Notes under the pieces: generated by a model
Told to the model about the DNA's origin: nothing
The model's input: the letters and a program-made list of their open reading frames with translations, nothing else
Databases searched by the model: none
Position numbers and translations under genes: made by a program
Shown here: positions 1-6,296 of the stretch, in pieces
Layout of the letters: every line of letters starts with the position of its first letter
Position numbering within the stretch: the first letter of the stretch is position 1
Assembly: GCA_025453505.1 (NCBI GenBank)
Contig: JALOQG010000102.1
Coordinates: 1 to 10,802, forward strand
Origin: Myxococcota bacterium
GTDB lineage: Bacteria > Myxococcota_A > UBA9160 > PR03
Direction: 5' to 3'
DNA length: 10,802 bases

Positions 1-237
1 CTGTTGCATCGGAACGAAGGAAGTAGGAATCGGGCCGCCCGGAGGCAGGCCCTCCCAGTAGCCGGGCCGCGAGGAGTCGGACAGCCCGAGGTCCATCCCC
101 AGCGGGCGTTGCCCGTCCCCGGAGATGCCGAAGAGCGGATTCGCGGGCGAAAGCGGGGTGTAGAACGGGGCCCCGGCAGACGCGATCTGCGCAAGGCCGA
201 CCGTCAACACGACACCGAGAAGCAACGATCGGGGCAT
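1..237 (-). CDS. Exported hypothetical protein, N-terminal part (runs off left edge)
   Basis: Seventy-nine codons are visible and the frame is still open at the window edge, so the C-terminus is missing. The start at 237 is supported by a purine-rich ribosome-binding site (GGGAGGG, complement of 242-248) four bases upstream. The product begins MPRSLLLGVVLTVGLAQIAS and looks like a classic signal peptide: one Arg, a hydrophobic core of about 13 residues, and an Ala-Ser-Ala cleavage motif near residue 21. The mature part visible is rich in Pro, Gly and Ser, has no cysteine, and contains no motif I recognise. The gene starts 21 nt after the enoyl-CoA hydratase stop on the same strand, so the two may be cotranscribed. 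Export is well supported; function is unknown. Confidence 0.75.
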   Translation of the reverse strand, partial: MPRSLLLGVVLTVGLAQIASAGAPFYTPLSPANPLFGISGDGQRPLGMDLGLSDSSRPGYWEGLPPGGPIPTSFVPMQQ

Positions 238-258
238 CTTGCCCTCCCTTCGTCCTCG

Positions 259-1047
259 CTAGCGCCCCTCGAACGCCGGCTTGCGGCCCTCGAGGAACGC
301 CTTCACGCCTTCCTGGAAGTCCTTGGTGCGGAAGAGCGGCAGCAGCTGCAGGTAGACCTGGTGCACGTTGGACTCGAAGGAGTCGTCGAGACCGAGCCGC
401 ATCATGCGCTTGATCGCCTGCACGGCGAGCGGCGCGTTGTCGGCGATCTCCTGCGCGAGCGCCTGCACTTCCTTCTCGAAGAGTTCGTGCGGGACGATCT
501 TGTTGACGAGGCCGAGTTCGAGGCACTCGGGTGCGAGCAGCGTGCGACCGGTGAACGCGATCTCGCACGCCTTCGCCCAGCCGACGAGGCGCGGCAGCAG
601 CCAGGTGCCGCCGCTCTCGGGCAGCACGCCGCGCTTCGCGAAGCCGCCCGCGAGCTTGGCCTTGTCCGACGCGATGCGGATGTCGCAGCCGATCGCGAGA
701 TCCATGCCGTAGCCGGCCGCGGCGCCGTTGAGCGCGCAGATCGTCGGCTTGTCCACCGTGTGCAGCACGGTCGGCGGCGCGTTGCGCAGGTCGAAGCGCG
801 CCGGCATCGCGTTCGGATCGCTGCCGATGCCCTTGCCCGACATCAGGTCCTTGAGATCGAGGCCGGAGCAGAAGCCCTTGCCGGCGCCGGTCAGCACGAT
901 CACGCGCACCTTCGGGTCGGCCTCGGCGTCCATCAGCGCCTTCGAGAGCGCGTCGAGCATCGGGACGGAGATCGCGTTGAGACGCTCCGGGCGGTTCAGC
1001 GTGATCGTCGCGATCGAGCCGTCGACGGCGTAGAGCAGGTCGGACAT
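259..1047 (-). CDS. Enoyl-CoA hydratase/isomerase family protein (crotonase fold)
   Basis: The 262-residue product has the usual length for the crotonase superfamily, whose members stabilise a thioester enolate during hydration, isomerisation or related acyl-CoA reactions in the cytosol. The oxyanion-hole segments are visible as FCSGLDL (59-65) and GAAAGYG (108-114), followed by CDIRIAS. The loop GVLPESGGTWLLPRLVG (140-156) resembles PaaG-like isomerases. By hand alignment to rat mitochondrial hydratase, catalytic Glu144 corresponds to Asp116 and Glu164 to Phe136, so classical hydratase activity is doubtful and isomerase or another crotonase chemistry is as likely. I chose the start at 1047 rather than 1107 because GGAGG (complement of 1056-1060) lies 8 nt upstream and the family N-terminus begins there. 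It is divergent from the PaaX-like regulator, which may control it. Family call is firm; substrate is unknown. Confidence 0.93.
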   Translation of the reverse strand: MSDLLYAVDGSIATITLNRPERLNAISVPMLDALSKALMDAEADPKVRVIVLTGAGKGFCSGLDLKDLMSGKGIGSDPNAMPARFDLRNAPPTVLHTVDKPTICALNGAAAGYGMDLAIGCDIRIASDKAKLAGGFAKRGVLPESGGTWLLPRLVGWAKACEIAFTGRTLLAPECLELGLVNKIVPHELFEKEVQALAQEIADNAPLAVQAIKRMMRLGLDDSFESNVHQVYLQLLPLFRTKDFQEGVKAFLEGRKPAFEGR

Positions 1048-1055
1048 CGGGGGAT

Positions 1056-1060
1056 CCTCC
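1056..1060 (-). promoter_or_regulatory. Ribosome-binding site of the enoyl-CoA hydratase gene
   Basis: GGAGG on the minus strand, 8 nt before the ATG at 1047. It decides the start: the alternative ATGs at 1107 and 1098 have no comparable site and would add about 20 residues that do not look like the family. Confidence 0.7.
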
Positions 1061-1094
1061 AGCCCGCACGCTAACGCAGGGGCCGGCTGCCCGT

Positions 1095-1135
1095 ACATTA
1101 CCGACATGGACTTCCATCGACGCTAGATGTAATGT
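1095..1135. promoter_or_regulatory. Inverted repeat in the divergent ECH/paaX-like promoter region, candidate operator
   Basis: ACATTAC (1095-1101) and GTAATGT (1129-1135) form a perfect 7-bp inverted repeat with a 27-nt spacer. Inside it is a second dyad, ATGGA-CT-TCCAT (1106-1117). Both are AT-rich relative to the surroundings and lie between two divergent start codons, just upstream of a gene for a DNA-binding regulator. PaaX-family proteins bind palindromic sites and often control adjacent genes, so autoregulation plus control of the hydratase is a reasonable inference. No clear -35/-10 pair could be assigned on either strand. Confidence 0.4.
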
Positions 1136-1141
1136 CCCGGC

Positions 1142-1990
1142 ATGCCCGATCGGACGCCGGCGGCCCGGGGCTTCCTCCTCGACCTCCTCTCCACGCTGCG
1201 GCGCGGCGCGATGCCGGTGCGCGCGCTGGTCGAGGCGGCGGCGCTCTTCGGGATCGCCGAAGGCAGCGTGCGCGTGACACTGACGCGGCTGCTCGCCGAG
1301 GAGATGGTCGAGCGCGACGAGCGCGGGCTCTACCGGCTCGGCGCGACCGCGCTGCCACTGCGATCGCGCGTCGCGGCGTGGCGCGATCTCGGCACCCGCC
1401 TGCGCGCGTGGCCGGGCGGCTGGATCGGCGTGTTCGCCGGCTCCGCCAAGGCGCCGCGCGCGCTGCAGCGCAAGAACGCGCGTGCGCTCGCACTGCTCGG
1501 CTTGCGTCCCCTCTCGCGCGGCCTGTCGGTGCGCCCCGACAATCTCGCGGGCGGCGCCGAGTCGATGCGCGAGGAGCTGAGCGCGCTCGGACTCGCGCCC
1601 GGCTCGATCGTGTGTGCGCTGCGGGATCTCGATCCGGTCACGGACGCGCGCGCCCGCTCGCTGTGGGACGGCGCCGCGCTCGTCGCGGGCTACCGCCGAC
1701 ACTGTCGCGCGATCGAGGCGAGTACGCGGCGCCTGCGCGCGCGCGCACCCGAGCAGGCGATGGTCGAATCCTTCCGCGTCGGCGGCGCCGCGCTGCGCGC
1801 GCTCGCGACCGATCCCCTGCTGCCCGAGCCGATCGTGCCCGCGCGCGAACGCGACGCGCTGGTCGTCGCGATGCGCGACTACGACGCGATCGGCCGCGCG
1901 AGCTGGTCCACGTTTCTCGCCCGCCACGGCGTCGCACATCGCGGCGCTCCGGTCGATTCCCGCGCCCTCGCCGGAGGAGTCCTCGCATGA
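1142..1990 (+). CDS. PaaX-family transcriptional regulator
   Basis: The 282-residue protein has the length and layout of PaaX repressors, which in phenylacetate catabolism bind DNA until relieved by phenylacetyl-CoA. The N-terminal winged helix (about 8-70) contains the signature stretch LFGIAEGSVRVTLTRLLAEE (35-54). A middle domain (about 90-165, the Cas2-like PaaX middle domain in the family) includes GGWIGVFAG. The C-terminal domain (about 175-262) has FRVGGAALRALATDPLLPEP, matching the family DPxLP pattern. The ATG at 1142 has no clear Shine-Dalgarno sequence, so the message could be leaderless; later starts would remove the first helix. Its TGA overlaps the desaturase ATG, so the two are probably translationally coupled. 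No phenylacetate genes are in view, so the effector may be another acyl-CoA. I do not assign the symbol paaX. Confidence 0.88.
   Translation: MPDRTPAARGFLLDLLSTLRRGAMPVRALVEAAALFGIAEGSVRVTLTRLLAEEMVERDERGLYRLGATALPLRSRVAAWRDLGTRLRAWPGGWIGVFAGSAKAPRALQRKNARALALLGLRPLSRGLSVRPDNLAGGAESMREELSALGLAPGSIVCALRDLDPVTDARARSLWDGAALVAGYRRHCRAIEASTRRLRARAPEQAMVESFRVGGAALRALATDPLLPEPIVPARERDALVVAMRDYDAIGRASWSTFLARHGVAHRGAPVDSRALAGGVLA
1973..1979 (+). promoter_or_regulatory. Strong ribosome-binding site of the desaturase gene, inside the regulator's 3' end
   Basis: GGAGGAG lies 7 nt before the ATG at 1987, within the last codons of the PaaX-like gene. It fixes the desaturase start, and the overlap ATGA (1987-1990) suggests termination-reinitiation coupling. 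Confidence 0.75.
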
Positions 1991-3003
1991 GCGCCGCAAC
2001 ACCCGCCGACGTCGCCATTCCCGATCTCGACGCCGACGCCCGCACCAACGCCGCCTGGCACACGAAGTTCTCGCGCGACGAGATCCAGGAGCTGGTGCGC
2101 GTCGAGAGCTGGCGCGGCTGGCTCTCGATCGCGCTCGACTGGGCCGTGATCGCGGCGTCGCTCGCGATGGTCGCCGTATGGACGAATCCGCTGACGGTGA
2201 TCGCGGCGTTCTTCCTGATCGGTGCACGCCAGCTCGGGCTCGCGATCCTGATGCACGAGGCCTCGCACCGCACGCTGCTCGCAGACAAGCGCTGGAACGA
2301 TTTCGCGGGCAACTGGCTGTGCGCGTATCCGATCTGGACCGACGTCCACGTGTATCGCCCGTATCACCTGCAGCACCACGCGAAGAACTGGACGAAGGAC
2401 GACCCGGACATCGGTCTCGTGCTGCCGTTCCCGATCACGAAGAGCAGCCTGCGCCGCAAGATCTGGCGCGACCTCTCCGGGCAGACCGGCCGCAAGTTCG
2501 CGCGCGGCTCGTGGAAGCGATCGATCGCGCGTTGGCGCGCGGGCGACGCGAACGGCCGGCGCGCGTTCGTCGGCTTCGTCGTGACGAACCTCCTGCTGCT
2601 GGCACTGCTCACGGCGAGCGGCCACCCGTGGCTCTATCTCGTCTGGGCCGGCGCGTGGCTGACGACCAACACGCTCGTGACGCGCATCCGCTCGATCGCC
2701 GAGCACGCGATGATTCCCGATCCGGCCGACCCGCTGCGCAACACGCGCACCACGCTCGCGTCCTGGTGGGAGCGCCTGCTGCTCGCGCCGAATCGCGTCA
2801 ACTACCACCTCGAGCATCACCTGCTCATGACCGTTCCGCTCTACAAGCTGCCGCGCCTGCATCGCCTGCTCGACGAGCGCGGCCTCCTCGACGGCGCCTG
2901 CGTGACGCGCGGCTACGCCGACGTCCTGCGCCGCGCAGCTTCGAAACCGGAGGGCTCCGCCACCGCAACCTCCGACCGCGAAGTGCGCGTCCCGCCCTTC
3001 TGA
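1987..3003 (+). CDS. Fatty acid desaturase family membrane protein (three histidine boxes)
   Basis: The 338-residue product belongs to the membrane di-iron desaturase/hydroxylase superfamily, which uses oxygen and reducing power to introduce double bonds or hydroxyl groups into lipid chains. All three boxes are present: H90-EAS-H94, H127-LQ-HH131 and H274-LE-HH278. Hydrophobic segments lie at about 46-65 and 67-88 before box 1, and at about 192-212 and 215-232 before box 3, giving the usual four-span arrangement with the boxes facing the cytosol. The C-terminus after about 312 is polar and probably disordered. The start is fixed by GGAGGAG 7 nt upstream. A longer in-frame reading back to 1132 is only the antisense-free shadow of the regulator. 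It sits directly behind a PaaX-like gene, so its expression is probably acyl-CoA responsive (inference). Substrate (acyl lipid, acyl-CoA or other) cannot be told from the sequence. Confidence 0.92.
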   Translation: MSAATPADVAIPDLDADARTNAAWHTKFSRDEIQELVRVESWRGWLSIALDWAVIAASLAMVAVWTNPLTVIAAFFLIGARQLGLAILMHEASHRTLLADKRWNDFAGNWLCAYPIWTDVHVYRPYHLQHHAKNWTKDDPDIGLVLPFPITKSSLRRKIWRDLSGQTGRKFARGSWKRSIARWRAGDANGRRAFVGFVVTNLLLLALLTASGHPWLYLVWAGAWLTTNTLVTRIRSIAEHAMIPDPADPLRNTRTTLASWWERLLLAPNRVNYHLEHHLLMTVPLYKLPRLHRLLDERGLLDGACVTRGYADVLRRAASKPEGSATATSDREVRVPPF

Positions 3004-3038
3004 TCTACCAATGCGCTCGCTCGAAGCGCCCAGCCACA

Positions 3039-3166
3039 TTCCCGCGTAGCGAGCCAACGGCGAGCGGCGAGACCCCATGAGGCCGTTCCCGCGTAGCGAG
3101 CCAACGGCGAGCGGCGAGACCCCATAAGGACGCTTCCCGCGTAGCGAGCCTACGGCGAGCGGCGAG
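3039..3166. repeat. Three tandem ~47-bp repeats between desaturase and SDR
   Basis: Copies 1 (3039-3078) and 2 (3086-3125) are identical over 40 bp, beginning TTCCCGCGTAGCGAGCC and ending GGCGAGACCCCAT. They are spaced 47 bp apart, with similar but not identical linkers (GAGGCCG, AAGGACGC). Copy 3 (3134-3166) matches the first 33 bp with one A-to-T change and then diverges into the SDR leader. In copy 3 the change makes a perfect stem, CGTAG-CGAGC-CTACG (3140-3154), which copies 1 and 2 have with one mismatch. Each copy carries the purine-rich GGCGAGCGGCGAG. The cluster occupies most of the 172-nt gap 3004-3175, which otherwise holds nothing recognisable. It could be a local tandem duplication or a member of a dispersed REP-like family. 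Confidence 0.93.
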
Positions 3167-3175
3167 GTCACCAAG

Positions 3176-3976
3176 ATGAATCCCTTCAACGGTCGCGTCG
3201 CAGTCATCACCGGCGGGGCCGGCGGCATCGGTTTCGGCATGGCCGAGGCCTTCGCGGCGCGCGGCGCGAAGATCGCGCTCGCCGATCTCGACGAGCCCGG
3301 CATGGCGGCGCGCGCCGAGACGCTGCGCGGCCGCGGCGTCGAGGTGCTCTGCGTCCGCACCGACGTCACCGACCGCAAGAGCGTGGACGCGCTCGCCGAC
3401 GCGGTGTGGAGCCGCTTCGGTGCGGCGCACCTCGTCTGCAACAACGCCGGCATCGCGATCGCCGGTCCGCTCCTGCAGATGACGCCCGACGACTGGCGCC
3501 TCACGATGGACATCGACTTCTGGGGCGTCGTGCACGGCACCTACGCGTTCGTTCCGCGCATGATCGAGCAGAAGCAGGGCGGCCACCTGCTCAACACGGC
3601 GTCGATGGCGGGTCTCGTCGGAATGTCTTGGCTCGGCACCTACTGCGCGGCGAAGTTCGCGGTGGTGGGATTCACCGAATCGCTGCGCCGTGAGCTCGAG
3701 CCGCACGGCATCGGCGTCTCGGTGCTGTGCCCGATGATCGTCGCGACCGACATCACGGCGAACTCGCTCCGGATGCGAGGCCAGGAAGTGCCGAAGTCCG
3801 AGACGCCCGCGCAGCCGCCGTCGGCGGCGATGAAGGGCGGCGTGATCGCGGTGGAGGACGTGACGAAGCGCGTCGTCGCGGCGATCGAGAACAAGGACTT
3901 CTACATCCTCACGCATCCCGAGCAGCGCGAGTTCCTGCGCCGCCGCGCGGCGCGCCTCGAAGAGGCGTGCCCGTAG
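3176..3976 (+). CDS. Short-chain dehydrogenase/reductase (classical SDR)
   Basis: The 266-residue protein is a cytosolic NAD(P)-dependent oxidoreductase with a Rossmann fold. Visible motifs are TGGAGGIG (12-19) for cofactor binding, D37 after the second strand (favouring NAD over NADP), NNAG (89-92), the catalytic Ser143 in NTASMAG, and Tyr156-x3-Lys160 in YCAAK. The usual fourth catalytic residue, Asn in helix 4, is replaced by Asp114 in MDIDFWGVVHG. The C-terminal part (about 195-225) has a Pro/Ser-rich substrate-lid segment. The start at 3176 is preceded by GAGG 8 nt upstream, supplied by the end of the third tandem repeat. It follows the desaturase on the same strand after 172 nt. Its stop directly abuts the stop of the convergent antiporter gene. 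Family is firm; substrate (alcohol, sterol-like or ketoacyl) is unknown. Confidence 0.94.
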   Translation: MNPFNGRVAVITGGAGGIGFGMAEAFAARGAKIALADLDEPGMAARAETLRGRGVEVLCVRTDVTDRKSVDALADAVWSRFGAAHLVCNNAGIAIAGPLLQMTPDDWRLTMDIDFWGVVHGTYAFVPRMIEQKQGGHLLNTASMAGLVGMSWLGTYCAAKFAVVGFTESLRRELEPHGIGVSVLCPMIVATDITANSLRMRGQEVPKSETPAQPPSAAMKGGVIAVEDVTKRVVAAIENKDFYILTHPEQREFLRRRAARLEEACP

Positions 3977-6139
3977 CTATCCCGTGCGCCAGCCGGCCGG
4001 CAGGCTGACGACGACGATCGTCGCCTCGCTGTTGCTGAGCAGGTATTCGACGCCGTAACCGAGGAAGGGCCGCTCGGAGAGCTGGCGCAAGCTCGCGGGC
4101 AGCACGATCAGGTCCGCGCCGGCTTCGCGCGAGAGTGCGAGCAGCTCGCGCGGCGCCGAGATGCCGATGCGGATCGCGGTCTCGGTGGTGACGCCCATCT
4201 CGCGCGCCCGCGCCTGCGCCTCGTCCATCACGCGCCGCGCGACCAGCCAGGGCGCGTCGCCCTCGCCCTCGGCGACGTCGGGCTCGGGGCGCCACTCGCT
4301 GCGCGAGTAGTGGATCTCGTCCTGCGCGGCGGGCGTCGTCACGACGTGCGCGAGCAGCGCCTCGGCGCCGAGCCGTTGCGCGATGCCGAACGCGACCTCC
4401 TGCGCGGCGCGCCCCGGCAGCGTCGCGAGCGCGGGCACGAGCACGCGACGGAAGCTCGGGTCTTCGGGCTCCTGCTCCTGCAGGTCGACACCGCGGCGGA
4501 TCATCAGCACCGGCACCGGGCTCGCGCCGAGCAGCCGGTCCACGAAGCTCGAAGCGAGCCGTCCCTCCACGCGCCGGTCCGTCGCGCCGACGACGATCGC
4601 GCCGTAACCGTGCGACGCCTCTTCGAGGATCGCCGGCAGCGCGTCGGCACCGCGCGCGTGCACGTGCGAGGCGGGCTTCTTCTCGAAGTGCGCGAGCACG
4701 CGGCGCAGATCCGCGGCGGGCACGTCGTCGCCGGCGGTGAAGACGGTGACCTTGGCGCCTTCGGGCCAGGCGAGGTCGAGGATGCGGGCGGCCAGCACGG
4801 AGTTCGGACCGCCGTGCGTCGGCAGCAGGATGCGTTCGGGACGCACCAGCAGATTCGAGCCGAGGCGCCGCTCGCGCTCGAGTCGCTCGACCTCCTCCTC
4901 GGATCCGCGCCAGCCGCGCGCGATGATGCGCAGCAGCGGCGGCGCCATCATCGAGGTCGCCAGCGCGATCAACACCACGATCGTGTAGGAGCTGGCGGTC
5001 AGGACGCCCGCGCCGAGACCGACGGTCGCGACGACGAGTCCCACGGCGCCCTGCGCGTTCAACGCCGCGCCGAGGGCGGCGCCCTCGCGCCGGTGCAGGC
5101 CGGCGACACGCGCACCCGCCATCGAGCCGAGGAACTTCGCCGCCGTCGCGGCCGCGAGCAGCAGGAGTCCCCACGTCAGGGTGGTCGGATTCGCGATGGC
5201 GGCGAGATCGGCGCGCAGGCCCGCGGTCGCGAAGAAGAGCGGAGCGAACAAGGCGGCCGTCAGCGACTCGATGCGTCCGAACGTCTCGGCCGGCTGGAAG
5301 CGCGAGCGGGCGCAGAGGATTCCCGCCACGAACGCGCCGAGGATCGCCTCGAGACCCGAGAACTGCGCGAGCGCGCCGAGTGCGAGCGCCACGAGGATCG
5401 TGATCGCGAGCGGACCCGACGCGTCGGTGCTCCGGCGCGACGCGAAGCGCAGCAACGCATCCACGACGCGCTGGCCGAGCGCGAACACCAGCGCCATGTA
5501 GACCGCGACGCTCGCGAAGTGACGCAGCAGGGGCTCGATCGCGAGATCGTCCGATCGGGCGGCGCCCGCGATGGCGCCGAGCATCACCCAGCCGACGACG
5601 TCGTTCGCGGCGGCGACGGCGAGCGTGATCTGCCCGAAGTTGCGCCGCATCAGATCGAGCTCGGACAACACGCGCGCGATGATGGGCAGCGACGACAGGC
5701 CGAGCGCGGTCGCGAGGAAGAGCGCGAACACGGTGCGCGAAACACCCTCGCCGATCAGGCTCTCGGGAACGGCGAACCCGAGGGAGAGGCCCGTCGCGAA
5801 CGGCAAGAGCAGGCTGCCCGTCGCGACGGCGAACGTTGCGCGGCCGAGACGCCGCACGAGCTCGAGATCGGTCTCGAATCCCGTGATCACGAGCAGCAGC
5901 CCGACGCCCACCCACGCGACGCCCTGGAGCAGGCCCTGCTGCACCGGGTCGGCCGGGAACAGCCACGCGTGGGCCTCGGGCCAGAGCGCGCCGAACACAG
6001 AGCTCGAGAGCAGCAAACCCGATGCGAGCGCCCCGATCACGGGCGGCTGGCCGAAGCGGCGTGCGACCGCGCCGAGCCCGTGCGCCGCGCAGAGCAGCAC
6101 GAAGAGCTGGGTCCAGAAGATGAGCAGGTGATCGTGCAC
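3977..6139 (-). CDS. CPA2-type cation/proton antiporter with two C-terminal universal stress protein domains
   Basis: The 720-residue protein starts with about 400 residues of Na+/H+ exchanger fold (10 or more hydrophobic helices), including VITGFETDLELVRR (84-97), the paired ion-binding residues Asn179-Asp180 in AANDVVGW, and Lys335 in AAKFLGSMAG. A charged linker (about 411-430, SEEEVERLERERR) leads to two tandem USP folds, about 434-548 (RILLPTHGG to VPVLMIRR) and about 564-712 (RVLVPALATL to SEATIVVVSL). It probably exchanges Na+ or K+ for protons across the inner membrane, with nucleotide or stress signals sensed by the USP domains (inference). The GTG at 6139 is chosen because it directly precedes the first membrane helix; its ribosome-binding site is weak (GGCGGG). 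It is divergent from the SLC13-like permease and convergent with the SDR with no spacer. The ion specificity cannot be read from sequence. Confidence 0.92.
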   Translation of the reverse strand: MHDHLLIFWTQLFVLLCAAHGLGAVARRFGQPPVIGALASGLLLSSSVFGALWPEAHAWLFPADPVQQGLLQGVAWVGVGLLLVITGFETDLELVRRLGRATFAVATGSLLLPFATGLSLGFAVPESLIGEGVSRTVFALFLATALGLSSLPIIARVLSELDLMRRNFGQITLAVAAANDVVGWVMLGAIAGAARSDDLAIEPLLRHFASVAVYMALVFALGQRVVDALLRFASRRSTDASGPLAITILVALALGALAQFSGLEAILGAFVAGILCARSRFQPAETFGRIESLTAALFAPLFFATAGLRADLAAIANPTTLTWGLLLLAAATAAKFLGSMAGARVAGLHRREGAALGAALNAQGAVGLVVATVGLGAGVLTASSYTIVVLIALATSMMAPPLLRIIARGWRGSEEEVERLERERRLGSNLLVRPERILLPTHGGPNSVLAARILDLAWPEGAKVTVFTAGDDVPAADLRRVLAHFEKKPASHVHARGADALPAILEEASHGYGAIVVGATDRRVEGRLASSFVDRLLGASPVPVLMIRRGVDLQEQEPEDPSFRRVLVPALATLPGRAAQEVAFGIAQRLGAEALLAHVVTTPAAQDEIHYSRSEWRPEPDVAEGEGDAPWLVARRVMDEAQARAREMGVTTETAIRIGISAPRELLALSREAGADLIVLPASLRQLSERPFLGYGVEYLLSNSEATIVVVSLPAGWRTG

Positions 6140-6296
6140 GGCGCCCGCCGGATCGCTCGATCGGCCGCGAGGCCGAAGGGCCGGCGAACCTAACGCGCGG
6201 CCTCCGGAGCCGCCGTCGGGCGCGAGACCTCCGCGAGTCCCGGACGGGGCTCGGCTCCCGGGCCATCTGCACTAAGCTGCGCCGCTCGGAGGTGGC
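6140..6296. promoter_or_regulatory. Divergent intergenic region between the two transporter genes
   Basis: This 157-nt gap must contain promoters for both transporters. It is very GC-rich, and I could not identify a convincing -35/-10 pair on either strand. It holds a perfect 6-bp stem with a GCGA loop (TCGGCC-GCGA-GGCCGA, 6161-6176) and the self-complementary CTCCGGAG (6202-6209) flanked by GCGG/CCGC. Such stems arise easily by chance at this base composition. Confidence 0.35.
6288..6292 (+). promoter_or_regulatory. Ribosome-binding site supporting a TTG start for the permease
   Basis: GGAGG lies 4 nt before TTG at 6297. An in-frame TAA at 6273-6275 excludes any upstream start, and starting at the next ATG would delete half of the first membrane helix, so TTG is the best choice. 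Confidence 0.6.

Noticed and set aside
1048..1107. N-terminal extension of the crotonase gene to ATG 1107
   Set aside because: The added residues do not resemble the family, and the good ribosome-binding site lies before 1047; the extension would also cover the candidate operator.
1132..1986. In-frame upstream extension of the desaturase to 1132 (623 codons)
   Set aside because: The extension is Arg/Ala-rich and overlaps the well-supported PaaX-like gene in another frame; the desaturase has its own strong ribosome-binding site at 1973.
3013..3029. GCGCT-N7-AGCGC stem after the desaturase as a terminator
   Set aside because: The stem is only five pairs and no T-run follows.
1879..3540. Minus-strand frame of 553 codons across desaturase, repeats and SDR
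   Set aside because: Antisense to two firm genes; its repeated SPLAVGSLRG phrases come only from the tandem repeats.
6161..6176. Stem-loop with a GCGA tetraloop as a riboswitch or regulatory RNA
   Set aside because: A single six-pair GC-rich stem is expected by chance here and no further conserved structure was seen.
4310..6193. Plus-strand frame of 627 codons opposite the antiporter
   Set aside because: Arg/Glu/Asp/His-rich shadow without domains; the antiporter on the minus strand is clear from motifs.
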